In this document: positions 42,559 to 54,290 of the stretch, piece after piece
How positions within the stretch are numbered: the stretch's first letter is position 1
Layout: the number at the start of each line of letters is the position of its first letter
Assembly: GCA_029582165.1 (NCBI GenBank)
Contig: CM055868.1
Location: forward strand, 9,623,501-9,687,500
Source: Portulaca oleracea
Lineage: Eukaryota > Streptophyta > Magnoliopsida > Caryophyllales > Portulacaceae
Length of the DNA stretch: 64,000 nt
Direction of reading: 5' to 3'
The notes under the pieces: generated by a model
Told to the model about the DNA's origin: nothing
Databases searched by the model: none
What the model saw: only the letters and a program-made list of their open reading frames with translations
Made by a program: the position numbers and the translations under genes

Positions 42559-45500
42559 ATGGCTGGAAGAGTGATAAGGGTAGCACAAGATGGAAGTGGG
42601 GATTACAACACTCTGCAACAAGCAGTCGACTCTATCCCACTTGGCAACACGTGTCGCACTGTGATTCGTCTGTCGCCTGGTGTTTACAGACAGCCTGTGT
42701 ACATCCCCAAGACCAAGAATTTTATCACCTTGTCTGGGTTGTCACCTGAGGAGACTGTGATTACATGGAATAATACGGCTACTAAGATTGAACATCATCA
42801 GGTAAATGTAACACCCAGTTTTTGTTTTGATTGATATTGAGTTGGTGTTGTGGATCAAATTTGTTTTGTCAAAATTGTAGGATTCAAAGTTGATTGGAAC
42901 TGGGACATTTGGATGTGGGAGTGTAATTGTGGAAGGCCATGATTTCATTGCTGAGAATGTTACTTTTGAGAATTGTGCTCCCCAGGTATTGTGGTTTGCT
43001 TCCTTGAAATTATGCTTTTTTTTTTGGTCGGTTTATAGCTTTGAATGAATCCATGAATGTTATAGTTAGCGTGTGTAAAATTCATGGATAAAAAGTAGAA
43101 GTTAAATTTTGGTAATTTTTGTTAATTTTTGATAATTTTTGGTAAATTTTGGTATTTTTTGGCAAATTCATGCTAGTATATCAAAATTATTATTATTATT
43201 TTTTTAACTTTGGTAATTTTTGGTAAATTTAGGCAAAAAATGGTGAATTTTGGTAAATTTTTATTATGAGAAATTTTCTCCTTTTTTTTTCTTGTCTTTT
43301 TGGTCAGTTGAATTTTTCCCCGCTTAAAGCAACAAAATTATCATATCAGAAAGATCAATATTCAATATAAATTGTTAGCGTGCAATTTTGAACATTTAGG
43401 AGCTTCTCCTTGATGGTTAATATGAAATGGCGATCAGTTGTATAATATGGTGTCTGAATATGAGACATAAAGCTACTAGAATGTTTTTGGGGTATATGGA
43501 TGAAATTGAAAGTTGCTGATTTTAAATTTTATACATAGTATTGATGGTGTAATACATTTGAAGGGTTCTGGCCAAGCTGTGGCACTTAGGGTGACGGCTG
43601 ATCGTTGTGCTTTCTACAATTGTAGATTCCTTGGCTGGCAGGTATACCTTTACCCTCTTGATCAAGCCATCTTTTTAACTTTTTAATGTTAGAATCTTTT
43701 TAAGCTTCAGTGCAGTGATGCTAGTTACTACTTTTTCTTTAGCCGACCCTACTATACTTTATGCAATTTGGTTTTAAACAAAGTCAAACATCTAGTTTAA
43801 ATATCCTACATTTATTCATCTTTGTGGAGTAGCTGCTTCTTGTATAGATTTGTAAGTGATGAAAGGAGTCTACAAGAAAGTTCTATTGTTGGTGAAGTTA
43901 TGAAGATACTGCTATTGTGTTCATGGGTTTGGTAGAATATGTTGTGTTTCTTGGTTGTCACATGACATATTGAGCATTGAAATTGAAGCAATAGTTTTCT
44001 TCTTGTTATTATTGACAAAGTTACAAGTTCTATGGAGGTGTCGGTATTTATGTCACTTTCTTGCAAGTTGGCTACTTAGTACAAATAGTTGTGATTTTGT
44101 GTATCCATTTCTCCCCTAGAGATTCATGTCGGATGGAAAGAATGTAAACTGATTTAGAATTCTTTTGTGTTTCAACATCAGGATACACTCTATTTACACC
44201 ATGGAAAACAATATTTGAGAGACTGCTACATTGAAGGCAGTGTGGACTTCATTTTTGGGAATAGTACTGCACTATTTGAGCATTGCCACATTCATTGCAA
44301 GTCGGAGGGATTTGTAACTGCACAAAGCAGGAGATCTGCTGAAGAATCCACTGGTTATGTTTTCTTAAGGTAATGGAGGAACTCCGCTAGAAATTCTTGT
44401 TAATATTTTATAGTTGTATGAGACATTGACAAATTTTGCATAGAAAAATCTCACTCCAGTTGCCAAGATTTTCACTGCATTGTTAGTAATTCATTGCTTA
44501 TTTACATTAATTTGAGGCTTATATATCATATCTCTAGCGGTGAATTCTGCATTCTTGGTCGACTATGTAGCTGTTGCAACTGAATCTTTTTAGTTACTCT
44601 CATCAGATGAACAAATAATTGTGGAACTTATGTGAAGAAGGAATAAAACTTCATCTTCCCTCATTTGTTTCTCGTATGTTATTTTATAGTTCCTTATGAA
44701 TATCTGTTAGCAATGGAAATAAGCAGTAAACAGAGCAACTTAGATATTTGTTTTGTTGCTCCAAACCAAGTTATACGTTACTTCTTGATCATCCTGCTGG
44801 CTAATAACAAGTATTCTCCAGAAAATAGTCAACAGTAGTTGTCCAGTGTGTGTTTCTAATGATTACCCTTCTTGGAGGTTTTCATTATGTTTTGCATGCT
44901 TTGTAGCGTGTATGTTTCCAAAGTACATTTGAAGGAATCTCATAGTCCAATTTCCTCTTGAAGACGATAAGTCTTAGATTGCTTTCACCCTTGCCTCGTT
45001 CTAGCACATTGAAGTTCTGCAACTGTTCAATGGAATGACTGTGGCTTATTGTTATTTGTTTGTTTTTATTGGATGTTTATTGCACATGGGTGATTTTTGT
45101 TATTGCGTCAATACATAACAGTTTCTTTCTGCAGCAACTTCCTGGAGGGTAATGTTCTAGCTCCCCAAAACGACCCCAAAAAGAAAAAAGAAAAAAACGC
45201 CGAAGGCAAAAAAAAGTCAAATTACGAACTGAAATTAGGCAATAACTCATTATTCCAAATTTCATTAGAAATTAAGGCACAATTTTTCACTTTTCACTGA
45301 TAAAAAATTGTCCTGATTTAGAATTATTGATTTGTGATGGAAGACACAAACACTATTCTCAAGACAAACAATTTTCAGTTAATCAAATCAAGCTCGATAA
45401 GATATACAAGCAAGGGACCCCTTCATGCTTGGATGTGTTCGCTGATAATTTATTTTGTTTTACATTAATGGAAGTATGAACTCAACTTTCTTGTAGTTCA

Positions 45501-47325
45501 AGATTGGAAAGTGATAAGGAAGCAAAAACTGCAGTTCTAGAGTTCTAGGTTATTCAATTCCCAGATTTGCATATCAAACAGATTTTTAACCTCTAATTCA
45601 GTTCCTATTTCCTTAATTCTATCTTGATGTCCTTCTAATTCTTGCCTCATCCTTATATTCCTCCTTGTTGCCCATTTATGCCTGGTATATAGCTACGCAA
45701 AGGTATAATATATGGAACCTTCGGTTTCAGATGTGTGATCACGGGCACTGGAAAGGCATCATATGCATACCTTGGACGGCCATGGGGATCTTTTGGAAGG
45801 GTGGTTTTTGCATTCACTTACATAGATCAGTGCATTAGACCTGAAGGGTGGCATAATTGGGGCAAGCCTGAGAATGAAAGGATGGCTTGTTTTTATGAAT
45901 ACAGGTATCTACGTTTCCTTGCTTGCTAAATGCTGTGAAATTTTGATTTCATTATTTTCAATATCCTCAAATGCATATTCCATCTACATGGAGCACTGGT
46001 GAATTATATAATTAGATGAAAATAGCTGGTGCAATTCCGAAATTGGAAACTTCAATTCGTATCATCTTTCCGCCTTCTTTAATAACCAAAACATGAAACT
46101 ATGGAGCTTTTATCTACATAGTATTGACATTTCATCATTCTCTGTTCTCAACAGCCATGGTAAATGGTTTAGAAAATGCTTCAACACCCATGACCTTTTC
46201 ACAATGCTCTATGCCCATTAGATAGGTTCTGCCTACTGTGCTAGTTTGTGGTTGTCTACATAAAGAGTCATACATGCATCTAAATAATTATGAAGTTTAG
46301 AATAGTATTGAAAAACTTTTCTGCTTAGAGCTCGAATAAGTTATGTTGTTGTACGCTATATTTACACCTTGAGTTAAGGTGCTTTATAAGTAGGATTAGA
46401 CCTGGTATTTAATGTTGACCCTGCTTTTCTCGCCTTTATTTTTCATTTCATCTTTCCCCCTTTCTTATCTAATTTTTTTTTATTTTTTTTATTTGAGATA
46501 TAGATTGAGTGGAAGGTAATTGGAGGGTTAAAATTTAGCAAATACAATACTACCCTAAACAAAATGGATGGTTAAACAGAATTTGCAAAAATGCTTCATA
46601 TTTCCTATATTGTCGTTGGATTAGGGATGTGTATTAATTTGAGTACAGATTCCCCCAACAAAAGAATATTGGTTAGGTACATGACGAGAGGTAAATTGGT
46701 TTTCTATGGAAGTTGATCCATGTCTTGGATATTTGGTTAAATAAGGGTAACCTAATTTCTAATAGAAAACTGTCTTGGTCGTTATGGAGGAAAACTGAAT
46801 TCCTTCTCAACGAAATAGTGGTTGATTACTATTCTCCCATAGGCAGGTTGATTAGTATTAGAGTTTGAACTTTGTCGAGTAGGTAATCTTCCATGAAAGT
46901 CAAATGGTACTCTATCAATCATTGGAAGTTTTTCACTTAAGTTCCATCTTCCATGCTGAGTACTTTGTGAAATTTTTTACACTAACCAGCCAAACATATG
47001 ACATCCTGTGACCTGAATCTTGAAAAGTTGGATTGAGGCTATACATCAAAATAAAGCCTCAGGAAACATTTACGTTTGTTTAATAATTAGAACATTGGCT
47101 TCAAATAACCAAAACTTGATTGTGTTCTGATTTGCTTGTTCTTCCCTCATCTGTGGATGAAGGTGTTTTGGGCCAGGTTGCTTTCCACCAAAGCGGGCAG
47201 GATGGGCCAGACAATTGACGGACAAAGAGGCGAGCCAATTCGTTGCACATAACTTCATTGACCCGGATGTACAGAGACCTTGGTTAGCCCAAAGACTGGG
47301 TATAAGGATACCCTATTCTGCTTGA
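42559..47325 (+). CDS. PME31-like: Pectinesterase, PME31-like, six exons, intact
   Basis: Exons 42559-42801, 42881-42985, 43564-43641, 44182-44369, 45731-45904 and 47163-47325 join in frame (951 nt, 316 residues), all with GT-AG introns. The enzyme removes methyl esters from homogalacturonan. Pectinesterase motifs are complete: GVYRQ (41-45), QAVALR (120-125), QDTLY (142-146, catalytic Asp143), VDFIFG (163-168, catalytic Asp164) and YLGRPWG (218-224, Arg221 and Trp223). Length and sequence match Arabidopsis PME31-type enzymes, which likewise lack an N-terminal PRO inhibitor domain. No signal peptide is seen (start MAGRVIRVAQDG), so secretion is uncertain. It is the only apparently functional gene in the window. 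Confidence 0.95.
43105..43262. repeat. TTTGGTAATTTT-type minisatellite in pectinesterase intron 2
   Basis: About 13-20 imperfect copies of (T)TTGGTAAWTTTT fill the middle of intron 2. Low-complexity intronic DNA; no effect on splice sites is apparent. Confidence 0.7.
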
Positions 47326-48438
47326 ACTAGCAATGTTGGAGCCTCATATCAGTCATATGGAAATATTAGATTGCTTGTGTCAATACTATAAGATGAATAA
47401 ATGTGTTGGCTCTCATCTTGTAAAATTAAATCCCATGGTTGTGTAAAACTTGCTTGTCTTTGTGTGTGTGTACGAGTATGTTTCTGTACGAGTGTGTCAC
47501 AGTGTGCTTGCTGCTATGTTTGACGATACTGAATTAAATTTAAATAAATCCGAAAGGCTGAGCCCCTTTTGGAGTGAATAGCTCCAATGTAGTTGTAAAT
47601 GAATGGTGGTGGAGCTAGGTAGGACAGCAACTTAGTGTTGTAGTCCCGAGACTGCATTGCACATTGTGGTCCTACAGTTGCTCTTAACATTTTGATTTTC
47701 CACATTGAATGCTCATTACTAGATTTACTAAATGCTTATTTTCAAATATGAGTGATGATAATTTTGCCACAATGTAACATTAATTATGGATCTTTAACTA
47801 TCAGTTTAAGCTTTGATTGAGTTAGTTTTTCGTAGTCCTCTGTCTTTTGGGTGCTGCTTTATCGTGTCGGGTTTCTGTGGAGTTTGTCCTAAGCGTGGTG
47901 GAGAGTCTCGAGTGTTGGCGACCATCCAAATTGCTTTAATGAGCTCCAATCCAGGATTGCTTCTAAGCTTTGGCATCAAATTCGATCAGCTGTGCTTCGG
48001 TGATCCCAGGTTTGTCGTGCTCTTGCCATTTTCATCATCCTCTTTTTTTTTGTTTTTTGTTTGTTTTTTTTTGTCTAAATCAAATTTGATGTCACCCCTC
48101 AAAACTCACACAGATACAAAGATTCAGAGACACAATCTTTGTGGCTGAAGGACATCAAGAGCCAGGCATACTGGTTGAAATTCAGAAGTGGCTTTAGGTA
48201 TTGTTGGGTTCTTGGGTTATGTCATTTAGCGTCTCAACGGTGTTGTAGTTTTGGAGCTTTAGGTGGATGGTTGGTGCTCTAAGATTTTTGCATTTGCAAT
48301 TCCACATCTCCGTACAAAGTTCTATGATAAAAAAAGAAACTGACCTGCCCCATTATGTCTAATATGTACCAACAGATGTGACAAAAGCATAGTCATTTGA
48401 TATTATAAACATGCCATAAGTACCTAGTAAAAGTCCAT

Positions 48439-48474
<36 letters not shown>

Positions 48475-48781
48475 TTATTTTTTTTGGTTGGGGGCGGGGG
48501 GAGTTGTTTGAGAACCTTGTTAGTGCTGTGTGAAGGCAGTGGATGTGAAGTTGCAAATTGGCATACTAGAAAATAAAAATTACTCTCTGTAATCTTTACG
48601 CAAAGAGGCTTGTTCAAAATTATAGTCCTTTGTTGATTTTTCTTTTTCTTGTAAATTTTTGTGCATGGGGCATTTTTTTTTCCCGGGGGGGGGGGGTCAG
48701 AAAGTAAAGTTGCTGTTGCCTATAACTGTCATCAGTCAGTCTTGTGTTATGGTTTCCAGCCAGATCATATACAATTTCAAT
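47326..48781. other. Intergenic stretch between pectinesterase and MSH5 remnant
   Basis: Probable 3'UTR of the pectinesterase gene, then degraded DNA. A plus-strand open stretch 47813-48148 is not recognised. It could contain decayed upstream MSH5 exons, but I see no clear match. A (CTTT)n microsatellite lies at 48437-48476 and a G-run near 48684-48696. Confidence 0.4.
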
Positions 48782-50691
48782 TGTGGAGGTTATGGGTGTC
48801 ATTGATATAACTAGGGGAAAAGAGAAAGGTTATGAAACAATAGTGAAGGAAGGTTTCCGTGAAGAGGTGTTGGATTGGATATGTTACGCATTGTGTAAAT
48901 AAGTGACGGATTATTTTTTATTGCATCTGGTTAGGTTACTATAGGTTGAGTCTATAATTTGGTGTGCATGCTTTGCTGCAAAGTGGTATAACAGTCTGTG
49001 TTTTTCATATCTACAGTTAAAATGAAAACAACTCTTGAGGAATTCTACTTTGGAGTTTCGACTGTGTATATCTAAAACCCGCTCCCGAAAAACAGAGAGG
49101 AAAAAAAAGAAGCCTGGATTTTGGGCGGGACTTTTGGGGAAATGGTTTGATTTTGGAGCATGCTTTTGTTTGCGTCCTAACTCTTTAACTTTATAACTAG
49201 TGATATTGTATTTCATTCAGAAGAATCTTATGAATTTCGCGTTAAGAACAATGAAGCAATTCATTGCAACACATCTTAGGTGTTCATTTACTAGATAAGT
49301 TTCTAAATTATACTTTTTGTTATGATACCTAGTTTGGTGGACTGAGGCAAATATATAAGGAACTGCCAGAATTTCTGGAAAAGGTAGTTGTTTAAACAGG
49401 TTGATACAAAGTGTTCATTTCATATTCGTGCGACTTCATTGTTACTATTCAAATGAGATGCACATCTCTGCACTGGAACTTGCTCGTCTTTCTGATTCAC
49501 GTGACAGAAAGCATGTTCCTTGCATTGTTTACTTGCATCAAATAGGTTGGTGTATGTCCTACTTTCCTGGAACTGAAAGAAAATATATTCTTGTGCCCTT
49601 AATTGGAGTTCTCTGGAGTTGATGCAAGTTCCCTGCATGAAAGCTTGTTGTTTTGGATGACTGCAGTTAGTGCTGCTCTGCCCATGTCTTTTCTTTCTTT
49701 TTCCTTATAGTTATCTTTGTCGGATTGGTTTACACCCATTGTTGATGAAGTGTTTGTTTTTGGAGCTGCTAGGAATATTATGGTTCATTTTGGTTGTCAA
49801 GTTATATAATTTGCTCATCTCATCATCTCAAACTATTTTCAACTTTGCGTTTTTGTCTAGGATATTTACTGTGTGTATTTGAAGAGAAACTTGGTGAATC
49901 CACATTACATGATCCTGAAGATATTGAATTTGCTGTAAGCTTGCTGGACTCATGTGAATTACGTTTGAATCTTATGTAACTTAGCGTGGTGACTGAATTT
50001 GGTGTCTGCTCCGTTGTAGTTTTCTGATGGGGACAATGACCCATGAGGGTTTTTCTATCACCCCAAAGATATGAGAGTTAGACAATGTTATTGGAGGCAT
50101 ATATCACAAATTCTAGGTGCTTATTTGTTTTAATTGTTTTAATTGTCTTTGTTGTCGTGTAATAAGTGGATATTGATGCAGGGCAGGGTTATGGTTCATT
50201 TGTTTCATTCACATTCCTACCCCCTTCCCTAAGCAAAAGAAACCCGGGTTTATGTTTTTTATGTCTTTCTTAATTCTTCAAGACATGGAGAGGGCAATTA
50301 GAAGTGACTTGATTTCACATGTTCTTTTACTCTCAACCCATTAGTTAAAGGCTGTGAACTTTGCTGCAGAACTTGATTGGTAAATCTTGTCAAAACATTG
50401 CCTGCTTTTTCTGTATGTTGTTGCTCCATACCACAAGCTTCTGACCTTGGGTTTATGGTTCCTTGAGTTAGATTTTTGTCTTTCACATTGGTTGCTCATC
50501 AAAACAACTATGTTAGGTCTGTTTTGTCTACTGATACTATACTTGATATAAAGAATGGAAGGTTGGCTCTAATATCTTCCATTTTAGATTTGAATGATTC
50601 ATTTAGACCAAAAGTGTCATTGAAAGACATCTAGCTTTCTTAGCGACGAGTATTTGATAGAGAACGGGAAATAAATAAAAGCTAAAGATAC

Positions 50692-50780
50692 GAATTCAAC
50701 ATCCCCGTGTTGAATTCAAGAGGAGAATTCAGCATCCCCGTGCTGAATTCATGAAAAGATTAGCATCCCCGTGCATAATC
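50692..50780. repeat. Palindrome array in small-element LTR (left copy)
   Basis: Three hairpin-forming units share the core ATCCCCGTG: GAATTCAACA/TGTTGAATTC (50692-50717), GAATTCAGCA/TGCTGAATTC (50725-50750) and GATTAGCA/TGCATAATC (50758-50780). The pitch is exactly 33 bp. The right LTR keeps the same three units at 51599, 51632 and 51665. Stems are 8-10 bp around a TCCCCG loop. Confidence 0.9.
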
Positions 50781-51004
50781 AGTAAGAATTGTATGTATTC
50801 AATATTCAATATCAATATCAATGTAATGTCTTTCATAAAGGCTAGCAAAGCCCTTATTTATAGGTAAACAACCAGCCTAATACTAAACCTAATAGAAATA
50901 GGAAACCAGAGTTATATTCCTAATCAAACTAGGAAACTATAATATTCCTAACAAGAATAGGAAACTAAAACATATAAAATATCTAATTATTATTCCTAAA
51001 TATA

Positions 51005-51559
51005 TTAAGATGTATCTCTATCATTCTCCCCGGCTTGAAAGAAGCGTTCCTCCGGAGCGTTTGCATGAAGAAACATAGCCAGAAAATCAATGCAAGAGAT
51101 CTTCCAATTGCAAAAAACACGGCCTCTGATTTTGTAGAAGTGTAGAAACAAGAAAATCCAACAAAGGAAGAGCAAATTCACTTCTTCATACATAAGAAAA
51201 TAGTGCACAGCTGTGAGCTTCTCCAGAAAAAGTAGCAATTGAATGATGGGATGTAGCTTCTTCCAAGCAAAACATTCTTCAGGGAGAAAGAAAGCAGTAT
51301 ACCCTATCATTCCTGCTGAATTCTCCATATCTTTATTTAGATGACAAAACTGAAAATTCACATCAGTAGGCACTTCAATAGCTTCTAGATACTCCTCCTC
51401 TGGGGTACCACTTTCAATTTCAGCAATGTGAAGACATTCAGAGCCTATAATCTGACCAGCAAGCACTTCAAGAGGTTGTCGATTTTCAAATTGAACTCTC
51501 ACAAATGGTGGAAATCGTATAACCTGTGATGCACAATTGTCCAACACAGCCGATACCAA
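51005..51559 (-). CDS. ORF filling the interior of the small LTR element
   Basis: An open frame of about 184 codons runs from the primer-site edge to the polypurine tract. It starts at TTG (no ATG at the first codon), so any product might begin at an internal Met such as MENSAGMIGYTAFF. It has FPPFVRVQFENRQPLEVLAG, an acidic segment (GTPEEEYLEAIEVPTD), two hydrophobic stretches (LLLFLEKLTAVHYFLM, LLFLCWIFLFLHF) and HANAPEERFFQAGEND at the end. It is not recognised as Gag. It may be a captured gene piece or chance openness. Confidence 0.3.
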   Translation of the reverse strand: MVSAVLDNCASQVIRFPPFVRVQFENRQPLEVLAGQIIGSECLHIAEIESGTPEEEYLEAIEVPTDVNFQFCHLNKDMENSAGMIGYTAFFLPEECFAWKKLHPIIQLLLFLEKLTAVHYFLMYEEVNLLFLCWIFLFLHFYKIRGRVFCNWKISCIDFLAMFLHANAPEERFFQAGENDRDTS

Positions 51560-53544
51560 TTTGATAGAGAATGGGAAATAAATAAAAGCTAAAGATACGA
51601 ATTCAACATCCCCGTGTTGAATTCAAGAGGAGAATTCAGCATCCCCGTGCTGAATTCATGAAAAGATTAGCATCCCCGTGCATAATCAGTAAGAATTGTA
51701 TGTATTCAATATTCAATATCAATATTAATATCAATGTAATGTCTTTCATAAAGGCTAGCAAAGCCCTTATTTATAGGTAAACAACCAGCCTAATACTAAA
51801 CCTAATAGAAATAGGAAACTAGAGTTATATTCCTAATCAAACTAGGAAACTATAATATTCCTAACAAGAATAGGAAACTAAAACATATAAAATATCTAAT
51901 TATTATTCCTAAATATATTAAGATGTATCTCTATCAGTATTTTTCTGCTTTGTCAAGCATGCCATGCAGGAAGATAGTGGATACATTTATTCCAAATGAC
52001 ACAAAGATTCTTGATGATGGTAACTATACTCATGGGTTGCTTGTCAGTTTAAGAAAAACAAATTGATTCTCATGGTTTTCATCTAACAGAACAAAATCTG
52101 ATATGTGGGATAATGCTAGCTCATAATATTAGACTGTTGTTTCTCAGGAAGAATCAATATCATCAGTGGCCCTAACTACTCTGCAGAAAGTATCTACTTA
52201 AAACAGGTACACGGTGAATCATTTGAACTAGCAGCTTCGATATCATCTTTTTCTCCCTCCTTCCCTGACCCCTATTTGCTTCCCTACAAAAATTTGTGTT
52301 GACGGCAATATGTTGCCCAGGTAGCCTTGATCGTGTTCTTAACTCATATTGTAAGCTTTGTTCCTGCGGATGCTGCTGTTGTTGGACTGACTGATAGGTA
52401 TGGCGCGACGATTGATATGATCCTCAAGATTGGGGTGGCATTCTACGTGTACTTAATTTGGTTGTCAAGCGTTATTTGTTATGATCAGTCAACATTCATG
52501 ATAGATTTGCGTCAAGTGGCGCACATAATGTTGAGGTATATATATCATGAGCTGCAGAGAATAATTTGACATACAGGTTAATTTGCAGGTTCTAGTCTGC
52601 AGTCACTTGACAGAGATAGTTAATGAGAACTGGTTGCCGAAGGTGCCCACTGTGCCAAATGTTGACAACCACTTGAATGATGACTTTACAGTTCTATATA
52701 TGAATAAGAAATACTTTTATGACCTGCCACAGTCAGAAAATGAAGTTTTCACAATGAGTGTGTAAGACCTGAAGAAAGCAGCATGCCTGTTGTCTGTTGA
52801 AGACATTGTTTTCCTGTATAGGTATTTTCTTTGTTCATCAAAGCCTGCATGATTCCCAATATTCTCTAATTTCTATCATGCCTTTTGTATTATGCCTAGA
52901 AATTTTGTTCACTCCAAGTTAATCAGTGCTCATATTTTTGCATAATTGGGATTATTTTGCATACACCATTGGGCTTTTTTTCTGATTAGACAGTGCTATT
53001 TAGAGTTTCTCAAATATTGGTCTTCACTAATGAGATGAATATTCTTACACATGCTGGTTTGTCATTTGAAGTATCCCTTATTGTCAACTCTGTTTTCTTT
53101 AAATACACTGCTGATTGGTACCTGGGCAAGCTCACCTAATTTATGGTAAGTTTACATTACTAAATTGAATTAGCTTGCATACACTAATAATCCCTACTTT
53201 GTCCAATTGGGATTATTAGTGTTTCCTTAAACATCTGATGGTTTGCAGGGCTGCATCGTGCATTGCTTGCTGGTATATCTGACATTTAAGTTCATTTTAG
53301 TTTTCCAGATACTTGTATTTTTTACTTTATGGTGCTTTCTAATCCTAGTGAGTCCAAATTTACTGCAATGTGAACTGGAGTGAACTTTACATTTTGATGT
53401 TGGCTTCTTGCTTGCATGTTTTACGTACTCTTGGAAGAAAATTTCAAATCTTGTACATATTTTATAAGAAAATTGGATTCTAATAATCCCTACTTCATCC
53501 AATTATATTCTGATCCCTATTTTTTTTAGGAGTGCTATCAAGCG

Positions 53545-53800
53545 CGTCTGCCTGACTGCCTCGCGCATTTAACAAGAAGGTAAGCCACGCTCGTTCCAAG
53601 TTGGAGACCTCATGATGGCCGTGCGAAGGCCAATCATCATGACACACAAAAGCAAGAGTAAGTTCGTATCTAACTGGGATGGTCCATATGTGGTTTGAGA
53701 AGTTTACAGGAACAACGCATACAAGATAGTGGATGATGAATGAGTTTTGGTGGGGCGATCAATACCAAGTTCTTGAAACCATACTACCCATGAAGAAGCA
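53545..53800 (+). pseudogene. Tat-type Ty3/Gypsy integrase C-terminal fragment
   Basis: The plus strand reads FQVGDLMMAVRRPIIMTHKS, KSKFVSNWDGPYVV, then a TGA, VYRNNAYKIVDDE, and further stops. This is the integrase tail that precedes the end of pol in Tat-lineage Gypsy elements. The rest of the pol gene is missing. It sits next to an antisense plant-mobile-domain ORF, an arrangement reported for some Tat elements. The stretch 53272-53544 to its left holds nothing I recognise. Confidence 0.65.
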
Positions 53801-54290
53801 ATGTTTGTCAGCTCCTGAGCAAGAGCCTAAACGCCCTAAACTACTCACCCAAAAAAATCCTTTCTTTTCATTGTTGTAGCTCCTGAATCAGAGCATAAGC
53901 TATTCATTTTTAAAAAAATATTTATTTTAGTTTATTTCTTTTTCATTGTTATAATACTCTTGGCTCACAAGAGTATAAACTGTGTACGACAAAACAAAAT
54001 GATAAAAAATGTAATACTCATGGCCCGCAAGAGTATAAACTATGAACAACTAAATAAATAAATGGAAGATTTTTTGTTAGGCTACATTATGACTTGCTTT
54101 GATTCTTATAATTTTCATGCAATTTGATGAACATAATGACTAAGAACAATCGAATTAGGAAAGAGATGACAAGCCAAAAGAAAAGAAAATGTGTAATCTT
54201 TTTACTGGATAAACGACATCCAAAAGTTGTTGATACAAAGTGCTCAAGAACTAAACAATCAACAAAGTTGCTCAATTAGACACAATCCAT

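Larger units (their letters stand above)
50655..51936 (-). mobile_element. Small LTR retrotransposon (SMART/TRIM-like) inside the MSH5 pseudogene
   Basis: LTRs at 50655-51023 (369 bp) and 51562-51936 (375 bp), beginning TGATAGAGAAYGGGAAATAA and ending GATGTATCTCTATCA, are flanked by a perfect duplication GTATT (50650-50654, 51937-51941). Minus orientation follows from a primer-site-like TTGGTATCGGC next to the right LTR, a polypurine tract (inverse of TTCTCCCCGGCTT) next to the left LTR, and a minus-strand TATA (CCTATAAATAAG). The 538-bp interior lacks gag and pol. LTRs are almost identical (a few base changes plus a 6-bp AATATT/TCAATA difference), so it inserted recently, after or while MSH5 was decaying. 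Confidence 0.88.
48782..53271 (+). pseudogene. MSH5: MSH5 (meiotic MutS homolog) pseudogene, 3' half
   Basis: Exon-like pieces in order with splice signals: 48782-48866 (MGVIDITRGKEKGYETIVKE), 49331-49383 (LRQIYKELPEFLEK), 49465-49545 (ALELARLSD..CIVYLHQIG), 49861-49934 (YLLCVFEEKLGE), 50020-50116 (FSDGDNDP, TGA, GFFYH), 50280-50379 (DMERAIRSDLISHVLL, TAG, LKAVNFAAELD), 51968-52019 (KIVDTFIPNDTKILDDG), 52148-52206 (RINIISGPNYSAESIYLKQ), 52321-52397 (VALIVFLTHIVSFVPADAA), 52480-52535 (QSTFMIDLRQVAHIMLR), 52589-52821 (VLVCSHLTEIVNEN..VEDIVFLY) and 53249-53271 (GLHRALLAG). Walker A is changed from GKS to AES, the Walker B exon is missing, and stops interrupt. MSH5 stabilises meiotic crossovers with MSH4; this copy cannot be an ATPase. 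Introns show it is not a processed copy. Confidence 0.88.

Noticed and set aside
42559..47325. Pectinesterase as a pseudogene because of the surrounding decay
   Set aside because: All six exons join in frame with GT-AG borders, full length and all catalytic motifs.
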